Notes: a model not told the origin generated them from the letters alone. A stretch of 64,000 nt of DNA from an uncultured Oleispira sp. (GCA_913019965.1 CAJVZR010000003.1:1-64000), one strand, 5' to 3'; positions 37,101 to 48,068 are shown, numbered from the stretch's first letter. Made by a program: numbers and translations.

Positions 37101-37653
37101 GTTGCTACAGGCTTAATTCGTCGATAAAAGAAAGGCGGCGATTGTAGCACTTTATTGGGGTGCGCTAAAGCTTGAGGGGTAATCTAAAAGCCGTAACTCG
37201 ATAGTGTTTCACGCGCAGCATTAGGTAATTCCTTTTAGGGTACGCAGGTGAATACGCCGCTTCGCTCTCCCTGTACGCTCGACCCCCGCATCCTTGCGGC
37301 GTAAACGCCCCTAAAACGAATCACCTAATACTTCACCAATAGAAGTTTTTTAGATTCAGAAATCAATGATTTCTTATATTGAACATTCTGTTGGTGAATG
37401 ACTAGCCGTCAGATATTAAATAGTTAATACCGTGAAATCTGGATTGAAACTCTGGATTTGCGGATCGGTGTTGAGTGTATCGTTTAAAGCCTTCTAAAAG
37501 AGGGATCTTTTAGTAGAGTCTACAGGGAGAGCGAAGCGGCGTATTTACGACGTGCCGCAGAAGGATACACTCAATGCCGATCTTAGAGCGAATTGTTGGA
37601 AGATGTTCGTATCGGCGCTGTTGCAGGAAACCAGCGCCTTTTTAAAAGGTAAT
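37101..37653. repeat. Gene-free island with nested palindromic repeats
   Basis: This 553-base gap between metG and corB holds a perfect 25-bp inverted repeat, 37251-37275 against 37521-37545 (core AGGGAGAGCGAAGCGGC). Each copy sits inside its own larger palindrome: the left is bounded by 37221-37240 and 37309-37328, the right by 37463-37481 and 37564-37582. A further perfect stem CTAAAAGA/TCTTTTAG lies at 37494-37513, and TTCACCAA/TTGGTGAA at 37332-37339 and 37391-37398. The two units look like dispersed intergenic palindromic elements inserted in opposite orientation. No reading frame in the segment looks coding. Confidence 0.8.
37614..37643 (+). terminator. Terminator-like hairpin on plus strand
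   Basis: GGCGCTG / CAGCGCC with an 11-base loop followed by five T, oriented for plus-strand transcripts. No plus-strand gene precedes it, and on the minus strand (the direction of corB, which ends just beyond) there is no T run. It may end a short transcript from the repeat island or stop antisense reading into corB. Confidence 0.5.
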
Positions 37654-38916
37654 TTACTTATCAAATACCCGAGAAAGCTTCACCATATTATCTTCAACTT
37701 TCAAAATCTCGATGCGCTTGCCTTCAAGGGTTAAGCAAGCAGGGCCATCAGGAATGGTTTCTAAGTATTCAACGATCAATCCGCTGAAAGTCTTAGGGCC
37801 ATCAGTATTGAACTCCCAGCTGAGCGCTTTATTGATATCACGGATATAGGCGGTGCCATCAATTAGCGTACTGCCATCGTTTAAGCGTTTGAAGTCTGGA
37901 TTTTCAATAGCGGCGGTATCGGTGGTGAATTCACCAACGATCTCTTCCAGAATATCTTCTAGCGTACAAATTCCCTGAACGTCCCCGTATTCATCAACCA
38001 CTAAGGCAATACGTCGCTGCTGCTTTTGGAAGTTGAAAAGCTGTGTATGCAATGGCGTGCTTTCTGGAATGAAGTACGGATCTCGACACTCTTGTAATAT
38101 ATCGCTTTTCTTGAAGTCAGGATTGGTTAAAAAACGACTGGCATTACGGGTATGCAGTAAGCCAACGACTTCGTTAATATCACCGCGATAAACTGGTAAG
38201 CGCGTATGTTGGGTTGAACGTAATTGCTCGACAATCTGTTCAATATCATCTTCTAAATCAATCGCGACCACTTCATTACGTGGCACCATAATGTCGTTCA
38301 CCGCCATTTTTTCAAGATCTAGAATACTGATCAGCATGTGCTGGTGGCGTTTAGGAATCATAGTTCCTGCTTCATTTACGACGGTGCGTAACTCTTCCGT
38401 ACTGAGGTTATCCGGTGTTGCATTGATATCGACTCTGATTAGCTTTAATAACGCGTTAGCAATGGTATTTACGAACCAAACAAAAGGGGTTAATAACCAC
38501 TGCAGAACAACGAGGATTCTAGCCGCAGGAAAAGCCACTTTTTCTGGGTGTATTGCCGCTAGGGTCTTAGGAGTCAGCTCTGCAAAAATTAGCACTACCA
38601 AGGTAAATAGAATGGTATTCACGAAAACCGCAAGATCTGGATTGTCGGGCCATAAGCGCTGACTAATAATGGTGGCAAGTGCGGCTGCCGCGAAATTAAC
38701 CAGGTTGTTGCCGGTTAAGATGGTGCCAATTAAGCGATCGGGTTTCGCTAGAAGGTTGGATGCGCGTAGAGCACCCTTGTGCTTATTCTTCGCCATGTGG
38801 CGCAACCGATAGCGGTTGAGGGACATCATGCCGGTTTCAGAACTGGAGAAAAAGCCGGAGAATATAATCAGTAAAACCAGTATGCCAAAGAGGATACCGA
38901 GGGGGACGTCGTTCAA
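37654..38916 (-). CDS. corB: CNNM/CorC-type transporter with CBS domains (CorB/YfjD)
   Basis: A 420-residue membrane protein. The N-terminal CNNM/DUF21 domain (about 1-185) has three to four membrane helices and the near-invariant SSETGMMSLNRYRLRHMAK and LTGNNLVNF. Two CBS domains (about 205-330, MVPRNEVVAIDLEDDIEQIV and VVDEYGDVQGICTLEDILEE) and a CorC_HlyC domain follow. It belongs to a family linked to magnesium and cobalt efflux or resistance. The order corB-ypjD on the same strand, beside divergent ffh, is the same as in enterobacteria. Confidence 0.93.
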   Translation of the reverse strand: MNDVPLGILFGILVLLIIFSGFFSSSETGMMSLNRYRLRHMAKNKHKGALRASNLLAKPDRLIGTILTGNNLVNFAAAALATIISQRLWPDNPDLAVFVNTILFTLVVLIFAELTPKTLAAIHPEKVAFPAARILVVLQWLLTPFVWFVNTIANALLKLIRVDINATPDNLSTEELRTVVNEAGTMIPKRHQHMLISILDLEKMAVNDIMVPRNEVVAIDLEDDIEQIVEQLRSTQHTRLPVYRGDINEVVGLLHTRNASRFLTNPDFKKSDILQECRDPYFIPESTPLHTQLFNFQKQQRRIALVVDEYGDVQGICTLEDILEEIVGEFTTDTAAIENPDFKRLNDGSTLIDGTAYIRDINKALSWEFNTDGPKTFSGLIVEYLETIPDGPACLTLEGKRIEILKVEDNMVKLSRVFDK

Positions 38917-38966
38917 GACGAGTTCCTTGCGTTATTTTGGAAACGCAAGGATAACAAAAATTATTG

Positions 38967-39770
38967 CTAGAGTACTAATTCCAGTACGAATTTAGAGCCG
39001 AAATAGGCCAAAATTAAGAAGCCTGTACCGACTAGAGTCAAACGACTAGCCGTTATACCTCTCCAGCCAAAGTTGAAGCGGCCAAATAATAAGACGGCAA
39101 AGACGAGCCAAGACATGATGCTCAGCGCTGTTTTATGTAATAGATGCTGCCCTTGAATATCAATAATATAAGGCCAGCCAATCACGAAAGAGGCTGTTAA
39201 TAGCACCATGCCGATCCAAATCATTTCAAATAATAGCGCATCCATGGTTTGTAATGGTGGTAGCGCTTTAATTAAGCCAGATGTTTTGTGACTCTTTAAT
39301 TGCTTATTTTGCAGGTATAACAAAATGGCTTGAATCGCGGCAATCACTAAGATGCTGTAGGCCAAAATCGATAAAATGATGTGCCAGCCTAGTCCGCCAG
39401 TGAGCTGAGATACCTTGTCTGAACCGGGTGTCACGCTATCAACCAGTATGATGAGTGCAGCCATTGGGAATACACCGATTAATAGATTCTCTAAGGGCTT
39501 GCTGATGCTGCTAATAATGACCAAAAGGCTGATAACGAGGGAGATAAAGATACCCACGTTGAAGAAACCGAAGTTAAAGCCGCCATGTTGAACAACGGAT
39601 CCGGCCAGTAATAATGCGTGAATAATGCCAGCACATGTACCTAATGCTAATACCAGTGTTTTATTCGCTTCCTTTTTATTATTGAGCGTTTGCCATTGAC
39701 GATAAGCACCGAAGAGATAAAGAAGTGCTGCGGGAAGTGCAAAAAAGGCAGTGCTGATTGATCCGGTCAT
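38967..39770 (-). CDS. ypjD: CcsA-like inner membrane protein YpjD
   Basis: A 267-residue protein with about eight membrane helices, related to the cytochrome c assembly protein CcsA but without a complete haem-handling WWD motif. GGLGWHIILSILAYSILVIA and LHKTALSIMSWLVFAVLLFG carry conserved histidines. In enterobacteria ypjD lies between corB and ffh, as here. Its exact job is not settled. It is 50 bases upstream of corB on the minus strand and divergent from ffh. Confidence 0.9.
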   Translation of the reverse strand: MTGSISTAFFALPAALLYLFGAYRQWQTLNNKKEANKTLVLALGTCAGIIHALLLAGSVVQHGGFNFGFFNVGIFISLVISLLVIISSISKPLENLLIGVFPMAALIILVDSVTPGSDKVSQLTGGLGWHIILSILAYSILVIAAIQAILLYLQNKQLKSHKTSGLIKALPPLQTMDALLFEMIWIGMVLLTASFVIGWPYIIDIQGQHLLHKTALSIMSWLVFAVLLFGRFNFGWRGITASRLTLVGTGFLILAYFGSKFVLELVL

Positions 39771-39906
39771 GCCGGTTATTCCTTTGAATCGGGTATTTAG
39801 AACAAAAGTTTCTCACAACAGAGAGATAAGGCCAAGCACGACTGGCTATGTTGGGCCGATATTTGTACAATCATCGACTTTATTTCGTTGTGATTGACAT
39901 AAGCCC

Positions 39907-41301
39907 ATGTTTGATAGCTTAACAGACCGCCTGGGTGGTGCCTTAAAGAGCATTACTGGCCAGGCCAAACTGACTGAAGAAAATATTAAAGACACTATGC
40001 GCGAAGTGCGCATGGCGTTATTAGAAGCCGATGTAGCTTTGCCGGCGGTAAAAGCGTTTACCGATCGTGTTAAAGAACGTGCCATTGGTTCTGAAGTAAT
40101 GACCAGCCTGAATCCAGGCCAGGCATTCCTAAAAATTGTAAATGATGAATTGCGCGATGTGATGGGGGCGGCTAATGAAGGTCTTGATCTAGCCGTTCAA
40201 CCGCCGGCAATTATCATGATGGCAGGTTTGCAAGGGGCGGGTAAAACCACCACCGCTGCGAAACTTGCGCGTTTCTTAAAAGAGCGTGATAAGAAAAAAG
40301 TGATGATGGTTTCTGCTGACGTTTATCGTCCGGCAGCCATCAAACAGCTTGAAACCTTGTCGACAGAAGTTGGGGCGATGTTCTTCCCTTCAGATGTTAG
40401 TCAAAAGCCTATTGATATTGCTAATGCGGCGATTCAAGAAGCGAAAACGCAATTCGCCGATGTATTGATCGTCGATACCGCGGGTCGTTTGGCAATTGAT
40501 GAAGAAATGATGGGTGAGATCAAGGATCTTCACGCTGCTATTTCTCCGCAAGAAACTTTATTCGTTGTTGATGCCATGACGGGTCAAGATGCGGCGAATA
40601 CTGCGAAAGCCTTTAATGATGCTCTTCCACTTACCGGTGTGGTCTTAACCAAGGCTGATGGTGATGCACGCGGTGGTGCTGCACTTTCTGTGCGTCATGT
40701 AACAGGCAAGCCAATTAAATTCATGGGTATGGGTGAGAAGACGGAGGCATTAGAGCCTTTCCACCCAGATCGTGTAGCGTCTCGTATTTTAGACTTGGGT
40801 GATATCATGACCCTTGTCGAAGATGCCGAGCGCAAAATCGATAAGAAAAAAGCGGATAAGTTAACTAAGAAATTAAAAGCCGGTAAAGGTTTTGACTTAG
40901 AAGACTTCCGTGACCAGCTTCGTCAGATGAATAACATGGGGGGTATCACCTCAATGTTAGACAAGCTGCCAGGTATGAGCGGCATGGGTAACATGGCCAA
41001 GCAAACCGATGCGGCAGAAGGTCAATTTAAACAGATGGATTCAATCATTTGTTCTATGACGCCATTAGAGCGTCACTTCCCAGACAAGATCAACGGTTCG
41101 CGTAAGAAACGTATCGCTAAAGGTTCGGGTACTCAGATTCAAGACGTGAATCGCTTGCTGAAACAGCATAAGCAGATGCAAAAAATGATGAAGAAGATGA
41201 CGGCAAAAGGCGGCATGAAGAAAATGATGCGCGCTATGGGGGGTATGACTGGCGGCGGTGGCGGTATGCCTCCCGGTGGTATGCCTCCGATGATGAGATA
41301 A
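39907..41301 (+). CDS. ffh: Signal recognition particle protein Ffh
   Basis: A 464-residue GTPase that binds 4.5S RNA and signal sequences of nascent membrane proteins and docks on FtsY. The N-domain is residues 1-85; the G-domain has GLQGAGKTTTAAKL, DTAGR and TKADGDARGG; the M-domain (about 300-430) is methionine-rich and ends in a Gly/Pro/Met tail GGGMPPGGMPPMMR. The usual downstream neighbours rpsP-rimM-trmD-rplS are absent; a strong terminator follows instead. Confidence 0.98.
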   Translation: MFDSLTDRLGGALKSITGQAKLTEENIKDTMREVRMALLEADVALPAVKAFTDRVKERAIGSEVMTSLNPGQAFLKIVNDELRDVMGAANEGLDLAVQPPAIIMMAGLQGAGKTTTAAKLARFLKERDKKKVMMVSADVYRPAAIKQLETLSTEVGAMFFPSDVSQKPIDIANAAIQEAKTQFADVLIVDTAGRLAIDEEMMGEIKDLHAAISPQETLFVVDAMTGQDAANTAKAFNDALPLTGVVLTKADGDARGGAALSVRHVTGKPIKFMGMGEKTEALEPFHPDRVASRILDLGDIMTLVEDAERKIDKKKADKLTKKLKAGKGFDLEDFRDQLRQMNNMGGITSMLDKLPGMSGMGNMAKQTDAAEGQFKQMDSIICSMTPLERHFPDKINGSRKKRIAKGSGTQIQDVNRLLKQHKQMQKMMKKMTAKGGMKKMMRAMGGMTGGGGGMPPGGMPPMMR

Positions 41302-41322
41302 TACCTCTCATTTTGAGTAATA

Positions 41323-41358
41323 AAAAAGGCCGATCTAATTATTAGATCGGCCTTTTTT
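41323..41358. terminator. Bidirectional terminator after ffh
   Basis: Perfect palindrome of 17 pairs with GGCCGATCTAAT / ATTAGATCGGCC flanked by A6 and T6, so it works in both directions for ffh and the convergent sterol-desaturase-family gene. Confidence 0.95.
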
Positions 41359-41373
41359 ATTTGAATTATCAGT

Positions 41374-42387
41374 TTATTGCTTGCCGTATTTCTCAGTCAC
41401 CCATTCTGGGTGTTTGTATAAAATTCTTAAATCTTTGTATTTCCATAAATCTTTGAAAATCGAAACCAGCTCATATACTTGAATATAAAAAGGATTCAGA
41501 GGTTTCGCTGGCATGCGCGTTACACCGTATTTAATTTCTCCGGCTTCGCGTTCATCGCGGAAAGTGCCGAATAATTTATCCCAGATAATAAATACACCAC
41601 CAAAATTACGATCGATTTGTGCAGGGTTACTACCGTGGTGCACGCGATGGTGAGATGGTGTATTGAAGATTTTTTCAATCCAGCCCAAGCGACCAACGGC
41701 TTCGGTATGGCAAAAGAATTGATACAGCAGATTCGTTTCGATGGCGATTAAAATCCAATCTTTATCGAAGCCAATTAATGAAAGTGGAACCCACATTAAT
41801 AGCCAATTTCCGTTTAGTGCATTAAGAAAATTCTGGCGAAGAGCGGTGGATAAATTCATATTTTGCGACGAGTGATGGGTGACGTGAGTCGCCCAAAACC
41901 AGCGAAATTTATGCATGGCCAAATGATTGAAATACATGCACAGGTCGGCCAATATAAACAGGATGGCAAAGGCCCAGATTGAAGGTTCGGGGTTCCAGCC
42001 TAGGCCATAAGGGTTGATCATATCGGAGAAGGCGGTAATGAAAAGTGCGATGGCAATGCCATCGACAATTTTGTAAGACGCACCCGTAGTGAGGTTGGCT
42101 AAAGTCTCGCCAAAGCGGTAGTTGGTATCGCCGGTTTTACGATGTAAATACCAGGCTTCGAAAACCATCATGGCCATAAAGATGACTCCGGCGGCTAGGA
42201 TAAAACCAATTGCGCGTATTAAATCTTCCATCTGCTTCTCCGGCTCTTTTAGAGCTTTTATAGTTATGTCTTTCTGAGCTGTTTTTAGAGCAGTGTCTGT
42301 AAACTGCTGTTTTGATGAGTTCATTATGTCTGGGTTTTGGCTAGAATTATTGACATTACTGATTTCATTTTTGACATTAACTGCCAC
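41374..42387 (-). CDS. Sterol desaturase / fatty acid hydroxylase family protein
   Basis: A 337-residue membrane di-iron protein. Histidine boxes: HLAMH, then HVTHHSSQN, then SHHRVHHGSNP, with HTEAVGRLGW between. About four membrane helices. These enzymes hydroxylate or desaturate sterols, hopanoids, fatty acids or carotenoids; the substrate here is not predictable. An N-terminal Asn/Lys-rich segment (about 1-45) is unusual, and a later Met could be the true start. The AraC-type regulator is divergent from it, 66 bases away. Confidence 0.87.
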   Translation of the reverse strand: MAVNVKNEISNVNNSSQNPDIMNSSKQQFTDTALKTAQKDITIKALKEPEKQMEDLIRAIGFILAAGVIFMAMMVFEAWYLHRKTGDTNYRFGETLANLTTGASYKIVDGIAIALFITAFSDMINPYGLGWNPEPSIWAFAILFILADLCMYFNHLAMHKFRWFWATHVTHHSSQNMNLSTALRQNFLNALNGNWLLMWVPLSLIGFDKDWILIAIETNLLYQFFCHTEAVGRLGWIEKIFNTPSHHRVHHGSNPAQIDRNFGGVFIIWDKLFGTFRDEREAGEIKYGVTRMPAKPLNPFYIQVYELVSIFKDLWKYKDLRILYKHPEWVTEKYGKQ

Positions 42388-42453
42388 TTCGCTGATAGTT
42401 GAGGCGAATAGTTTGTTCGCTATTCATTTGTTAAAAGTTAATGAGAATGCTGA

Positions 42454-43479
42454 ATGCTGGTAAATTTTAATGTCGCTGGGGACTTGGCCGGGCTATTGGT
42501 TAGTTATCTCGATGGGAATCCTTTATCGGAGGATCAAGGGCAGGGGGCATCGAAACTGCTCAAGCTTCGCTCAAAGCTAACCCAGTACAGTGCGAACTCT
42601 CGCATGCCCTTTACGGATTGGTGGCATAGTTTAGAAGTCATAGCTGAGGTTTATGGTAAGCCTTATATTGGTCTTGAAGTGGGTACTCACATACAGGCAA
42701 GCCATTGTGGTGTATTGGGATACTTGAGTTTATCTTGCGAATATTTGGCGGAAGCTTTGCAGCGTTTTGAACGCTATCAGCGTTTATTATACGAAGGTAA
42801 TGAGGCTTATACCCAGGCTGAAGGCGATCAAGTGATTTTCTCATGGCCCTATGATTATGGTTATTCGACCAGGGAGTCAGACGATACACTGCTTTCAAGT
42901 ATGGCCAATTATGTGCGCATGTTGGTAGGGGATGAATCCCTGCAGCCAACTAAGGTTGGCTTTGTTCATGAAAGGCCGGAGGACGTTGGGCCTTATTTGG
43001 ACTTGTTAGGTTGTGATGTTGAGTTCAGCTGTAAAAATACTTATATCGCCTTCCCTGTTTCGATGCTGACTTTAAAGATTGAAAAGGCTGACCCAGTATT
43101 GCGCGCATTACTCGATCAGCAGGCGGATGCTTTATTGGATGTATTGCCCAATGGTGATCACTTTGAACAGCAGCTCTATAAGTATGTATTGCGTGCCATG
43201 CAGGATGGTAAGCCGACAATAGAAGAAGTCGCACGCTATATGAAGCTTTCGGCGCGCACTTTACATCGTCGCTTAGAAGAAAGAGAGTTGGTATTTAAAG
43301 TGTTGCTGCAAAAAACCCGTGAACAATTGGCTAAGCAATATCTGAAAGAAGGGCGTCTAACCTTATCGGAAATTGCACTGTTATTAGGATATTCTGAGCA
43401 AAGTGCATTCTCTCGGGCGTTCAAACAATGGCTCGGTGAAACCCCGCTGCGTTATCAGAAGCGTTTGCTCGCATCGTGA
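42454..43479 (+). CDS. AraC family transcriptional regulator
   Basis: A 341-residue regulator. Residues about 20-210 form the arabinose-binding-like domain of the OruR/AraC subgroup (TDWWHSLEVIAEVYGKPYIG, ASHCGVLGYLSLSCEYLAEA). The C-terminal DNA-binding domain carries EEVARYMKLSARTLHRRLEE and the AraC signature LGYSEQSAFSRAFKQWLGET. In this subgroup the ligands are often lipids, amino acids or alkyl compounds. Being divergent from the desaturase-family gene, it probably regulates it. Confidence 0.93.
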   Translation: MLVNFNVAGDLAGLLVSYLDGNPLSEDQGQGASKLLKLRSKLTQYSANSRMPFTDWWHSLEVIAEVYGKPYIGLEVGTHIQASHCGVLGYLSLSCEYLAEALQRFERYQRLLYEGNEAYTQAEGDQVIFSWPYDYGYSTRESDDTLLSSMANYVRMLVGDESLQPTKVGFVHERPEDVGPYLDLLGCDVEFSCKNTYIAFPVSMLTLKIEKADPVLRALLDQQADALLDVLPNGDHFEQQLYKYVLRAMQDGKPTIEEVARYMKLSARTLHRRLEERELVFKVLLQKTREQLAKQYLKEGRLTLSEIALLLGYSEQSAFSRAFKQWLGETPLRYQKRLLAS

Positions 43480-43675
43480 ATCGGATTAACTGAAAGAAAG
43501 TTAAGTAAATTAAATGCTTATAAGGCTTTTGCAGGGGTATAGCCCTTTACACTTGCTTACCCTAGCTGTACTCTTTTGCGTCTAAATTTTTATGTGTTGC
43601 TACTGACTATAAGGTAGTGCATTTACACGTCATGTGACCTTTGGTAGGGGTCACCACTGTGAAAGGATAATATTG

Positions 43676-45604
43676 ATGCCTGTAATTACCCTCCCTGATG
43701 GTTCCAAACGCGAATTTGATCAAGCTGTTACGCTGATGCAGGTTGCCGAAGATATCGGTCCTGGTCTAGCGAAAGCGACTGTATGTGGTCGTATTAATGG
43801 TGAATTGGTTGATGCTTGTGAACTGATTGAACATGATTCTGATATCTCCCTGATTACAGGTCGTGATGCTGAAGGTATTGAAGTGATTCGTCACTCTTTC
43901 GCTCACTTGATTGGTCATGCGGTTAAGCAGCTTTACCCAACGGCAAAAATGGCCATCGGTCCGGTGATTGAAGACGGCTATTATTACGACATCGATTTTG
44001 AACGTCCTTTCACCCCAGAAGATTTGGCGGCGATTGAAAAACGCATCAAAGAGCTGGTTAAAAAAGATTACCTTGTTAATAAAGAAATGACGCCGATTAA
44101 AGATGCACGTCGTCTCTTTGTTGATCGTGAAGAAGATTATAAAGTTGAGTTGATTGACGATTTAATCTCGAAAGGTGAAACCGCAGTTGGTTTATACCAT
44201 CACGAAGAATACGTCGACATGTGTCGTGGACCGCACGTTCCTAGTACTAAAAGTATGCGTACTTTTAAACTGATGCGTGTATCCGGGGCTTACTGGCGTG
44301 GTGATTCTCAGAACAAGCAGCTGCAGCGTATTTACGGTACAGCTTGGAACGATAAAAAAGAAATGAAAGCTTATTTGCTTCGCTTAGAAGAAGCAGAAAA
44401 GCGTGATCACCGCAAACTGGCGAAGCAATTGGATCTTTTTCATCTGCAAGAAGAAGCGCCAGGTATGGTATTTTGGCATCCAAATGGTTGGTCTATTTAC
44501 CAAGCACTTGAACAGTACATGCGTAAAGTGCAAAACGATGCCGGTTATCAAGAGATTAAAACCCCTCAGGTTGTGGACCGCGCCTTATGGGAAAAATCGG
44601 GTCACTGGGAACATTATGCCGATGGCATGTTTGTCACCGAATCGGAAAAACGTACTTACGCCGTTAAACCGATGAATTGCCCGTGTCACATTCAGGTCTT
44701 TAACCAAGGCTTAAAGAGCTACCGTGATTTACCATTGCGTTTAGCGGAATTTGGTTGTTGTCACCGTAATGAACCATCCGGTGCTTTACACGGCATTATG
44801 CGTGTACGTGGTTTCACCCAGGATGATGCACATATCTTTGCACGCGAAGATCAGATTCGTAAGGAAGCTTCAGACTTCATCAAGCTAACCCTTGATGTGT
44901 ATAAAGACTTTGGTTTCGATAACATTGAAATGAAGCTATCGACACGCCCTGAAGGCCGTATCGGTGAAGACTCTCAATGGGATGCAGCGGAAGCGGCATT
45001 GGAAGATGCATTGAATGATGCCGGTCTTGAATGGGAATTGCAGCCAGGTGAAGGTGCATTCTACGGTCCTAAGATTGAGTTCTCTCTGCGCGATTGTCTA
45101 AATCGTGTATGGCAGTGCGGTACTATCCAGCTAGACTTCATGTTGCCTGAGCGTTTAGGTGCTCAATATGTGGGTGAAGATAATGAGCGTAAGACCCCAG
45201 TAATGTTGCACCGCGCAATTTTGGGTTCCTTTGAACGTTTCATTGGTATTTTGATCGAGCATTACGCCGGCGCTTTCCCAGCCTGGTTGGCCCCTAAACA
45301 GGTCGCAATTCTGAATATTACCGATAATCAGGGTGAGTATTGCCAAAAAATCGAAGAATCTTTGAAATTAGATGATATTAGAGCCTCTGCGGACTTGAGA
45401 AATGAGAAGATTGGCTTTAAAATTCGCGAGCATACATTACACAAAGTGCCTTACCTGATTGTGGTAGGGGATAAAGAAGTCGAATCCAACACGGTAGCAG
45501 TGCGTACTCGTAAAGGAGATGATCTAGGAACAATGACCCTAGACGCCTTTAAAGAGCTATTAGCGCAAGATGTCGCCCGCCGCGGCCGAGTTGAAACGGA
45601 GTAA
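43676..45604 (+). CDS. thrS: Threonyl-tRNA synthetase
   Basis: A 642-residue class II synthetase, the same length as the E. coli enzyme from the ATG at 43676 (GAAAGGA upstream). A TGS domain ([13 protein letters not shown]) comes first, then the second editing domain with [16 protein letters not shown], the catalytic core with motif 2 [21 protein letters not shown] and motif 3 near [20 protein letters not shown], and a C-terminal anticodon-binding domain. It heads the thrS-infC-rpmI-rplT-pheST translation cluster. No T-box or clear thrS operator stem was identified upstream, where 196 bases separate it from the AraC gene. Confidence 0.98.
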   Translation: MPVITLPDGSKREFDQAVTLMQVAEDIGPGLAKATVCGRINGELVDACELIEHDSDISLITGRDAEGIEVIRHSFAHLIGHAVKQLYPTAKMAIGPVIEDGYYYDIDFERPFTPEDLAAIEKRIKELVKKDYLVNKEMTPIKDARRLFVDREEDYKVELIDDLISKGETAVGLYHHEEYVDMCRGPHVPSTKSMRTFKLMRVSGAYWRGDSQNKQLQRIYGTAWNDKKEMKAYLLRLEEAEKRDHRKLAKQLDLFHLQEEAPGMVFWHPNGWSIYQALEQYMRKVQNDAGYQEIKTPQVVDRALWEKSGHWEHYADGMFVTESEKRTYAVKPMNCPCHIQVFNQGLKSYRDLPLRLAEFGCCHRNEPSGALHGIMRVRGFTQDDAHIFAREDQIRKEASDFIKLTLDVYKDFGFDNIEMKLSTRPEGRIGEDSQWDAAEAALEDALNDAGLEWELQPGEGAFYGPKIEFSLRDCLNRVWQCGTIQLDFMLPERLGAQYVGEDNERKTPVMLHRAILGSFERFIGILIEHYAGAFPAWLAPKQVAILNITDNQGEYCQKIEESLKLDDIRASADLRNEKIGFKIREHTLHKVPYLIVVGDKEVESNTVAVRTRKGDDLGTMTLDAFKELLAQDVARRGRVETE

Positions 45605-45610
45605 TTTAAC

Positions 45611-46150
45611 ATCAGACGTGATAATAAACGTGGTGCTCGCGCTGAGCGCCCATCGATCAATGATAATATTAAAGCAAAAGAAGTACGATTAATTGACGCA
45701 GCTGGCGAACAGGCCGGTGTTGTGACAATTGACGTTGCTCTTGCAGCCGCTCAAGAAGCGGGCTTGGATTTGGTGCAGATTTCTGATGGCGATCCAATAG
45801 TCTGTAAGATTATGGACTATGGCCAAAAGCTATATGAAGAGAAAAAGCAGCGTAATGCCGCTAAGAAGAAGCAAGTACAGACTCAGGTTAAGGAAATTAA
45901 ATTCCGTCCTGGGACTGAGGATGGCGATTATCAGGTAAAACTACGCAACCTGATTCGTTTCCTAGAAGGTGGTGACAAAGCGAAGTGCTCATTGCGCTTC
46001 CGTGGTCGTGAGATGGCTCACCAACATTTGGGCATGCAGCTTATGATGCGTCTTGAGAAAGATCTTGAGGCATATGGCACCGTAGAGCAGCGTCCTAAAA
46101 TGGAAGGTCGTCAATTGATCATGGTGCTTTCACCAGTCAAAAAGAAGTAG
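45611..46150 (+). CDS. infC: Translation initiation factor IF-3, AUC start
   Basis: A 179-residue protein. Homology to IF-3 extends upstream of the first ordinary start (GTG 45722): [19 protein letters not shown] is the normal N-terminal domain. The only suitable initiator in the frame after the thrS stop is ATC at 45611, preceded by GGAG at 45598-45601. infC genes are known for rare AUU, AUC or AUA starts by which IF-3 represses its own translation. The C-terminal domain with [20 protein letters not shown] and [10 protein letters not shown] is standard. thrS and infC are only 6 bases apart. Confidence 0.9.
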   Translation: MRRDNKRGARAERPSINDNIKAKEVRLIDAAGEQAGVVTIDVALAAAQEAGLDLVQISDGDPIVCKIMDYGQKLYEEKKQRNAAKKKQVQTQVKEIKFRPGTEDGDYQVKLRNLIRFLEGGDKAKCSLRFRGREMAHQHLGMQLMMRLEKDLEAYGTVEQRPKMEGRQLIMVLSPVKKK

Positions 46151-46260
46151 TTAGGTTTTAAAACGAACCGCCTTACCCTGGCATTCATAGCAATATGAGG
46201 CTGGGGTTTTGTACGTTCTACCTGCTGCTGTTTTATTAACAATGCGAAGTGGTAAAAGAA

Positions 46261-46455
46261 ATGCCTAAAATTAAGAGCAAAAGTGGTGCTGCAAAGCGCT
46301 TCAAGAAAACGGCTAACGGCTTCAAACACCGTCAAGCACACCGTGCCCACATCTTGACCAAGAAAAGCACTAAGCGTAAGCGTCATTTACGAGCTAACCT
46401 GATGGTTCACGCCTCAGATAAAGCAACCGTAATTCGCATGTTGCCGAACCTTTAA
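46261..46455 (+). CDS. rpmI: 50S ribosomal protein L35
   Basis: A 64-residue protein beginning [20 protein letters not shown], the L35 signature, and ending [11 protein letters not shown]. Start at ATG 46261; an in-frame GTG at 46249 is not needed. It lies 110 bases after infC, a gap that may contain the L20 autoregulatory leader known in related bacteria, though no pseudoknot was worked out here. Confidence 0.97.
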   Translation: MPKIKSKSGAAKRFKKTANGFKHRQAHRAHILTKKSTKRKRHLRANLMVHASDKATVIRMLPNL

Positions 46456-46487
46456 TAAACCCTTGGTATAATTTGTAGGAGAGTCCT

Positions 46488-46841
46488 ATGGCTCGTGTAA
46501 AACGTGGTGTACAGGCGCGTAAGCGTCACAAAAAGATTTTAAAGCAAGCTAAGGGTTACTACGGAGCACGTAGCCGTGTTTTCCGTGTTGCTAAGCAAGC
46601 GGTAATTAAAGCTGGTCAATATGCTTACCGTGACCGTCGTCAAAGAAAGCGTCAATTCCGTCAGTTGTGGATTGCACGTATTAACGCTGGTGCACGTGTA
46701 AACGGTTTGTCTTACAGCCGTTTCATCAACGGTTTGAAAGTTGCTTCTATCGAAGTTGACCGTAAAATCTTGGCTGACCTAGCTGTAAACGAAAAAGGCG
46801 CTTTTGCGGCTCTAGTAGAAAAAGCTAAAGCTAGCCTTTAA
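46488..46841 (+). CDS. rplT: 50S ribosomal protein L20
   Basis: A 117-residue protein with the L20 start [20 protein letters not shown] and the [20 protein letters not shown] motif. It binds 23S rRNA early in 50S assembly and represses the rpmI-rplT messenger in E. coli. AGGAGAG lies upstream. It is 32 bases after rpmI. Confidence 0.98.
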   Translation: MARVKRGVQARKRHKKILKQAKGYYGARSRVFRVAKQAVIKAGQYAYRDRRQRKRQFRQLWIARINAGARVNGLSYSRFINGLKVASIEVDRKILADLAVNEKGAFAALVEKAKASL

Positions 46842-46888
46842 TAAGAATGAAGTTTGCTAGTTGACTAGCAGATGATCATTTTTAGATA

Positions 46889-46951
46889 AGCCAACAATAA
46901 CAGTTGGTTTATTAAAATAAGGGAGTGGCTTTGCCACTCCCTTATTTGTTT
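46889..46951 (+). terminator. Terminator after rplT
   Basis: Two hairpins: CCAAC / GTTGG at 46891-46908, then the strong GGGAGTGGC / GCCACTCCC (46921-46941) with a three-base loop and the tail TTATTTGTTT. It separates the ribosomal genes from pheST. In E. coli this position has the pheM attenuator, but no Phe-rich leader peptide is seen here. Confidence 0.85.
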
Positions 46952-47001
46952 GTGTTCTATATAAGAATTAGATTTAAAAAATTTAGGTTTTTACGGAGTA
47001 A

Positions 47002-48021
<1,020 letters not shown>

Positions 48022-48068
48022 CCCGAAGTCATTTTTTTCATACAAAGAATTTTAAGCAGGTAAATACA

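Noticed and set aside
43480..43675. T-box or other riboswitch upstream of thrS
   Set aside because: No T-box sequence or specifier-loop structure was seen, and T-boxes are not expected in this group.
46467..46472. TATAAT between rpmI and rplT as an internal promoter
   Set aside because: No -35 at suitable spacing and only 32 bases between the genes; co-transcription is more likely.
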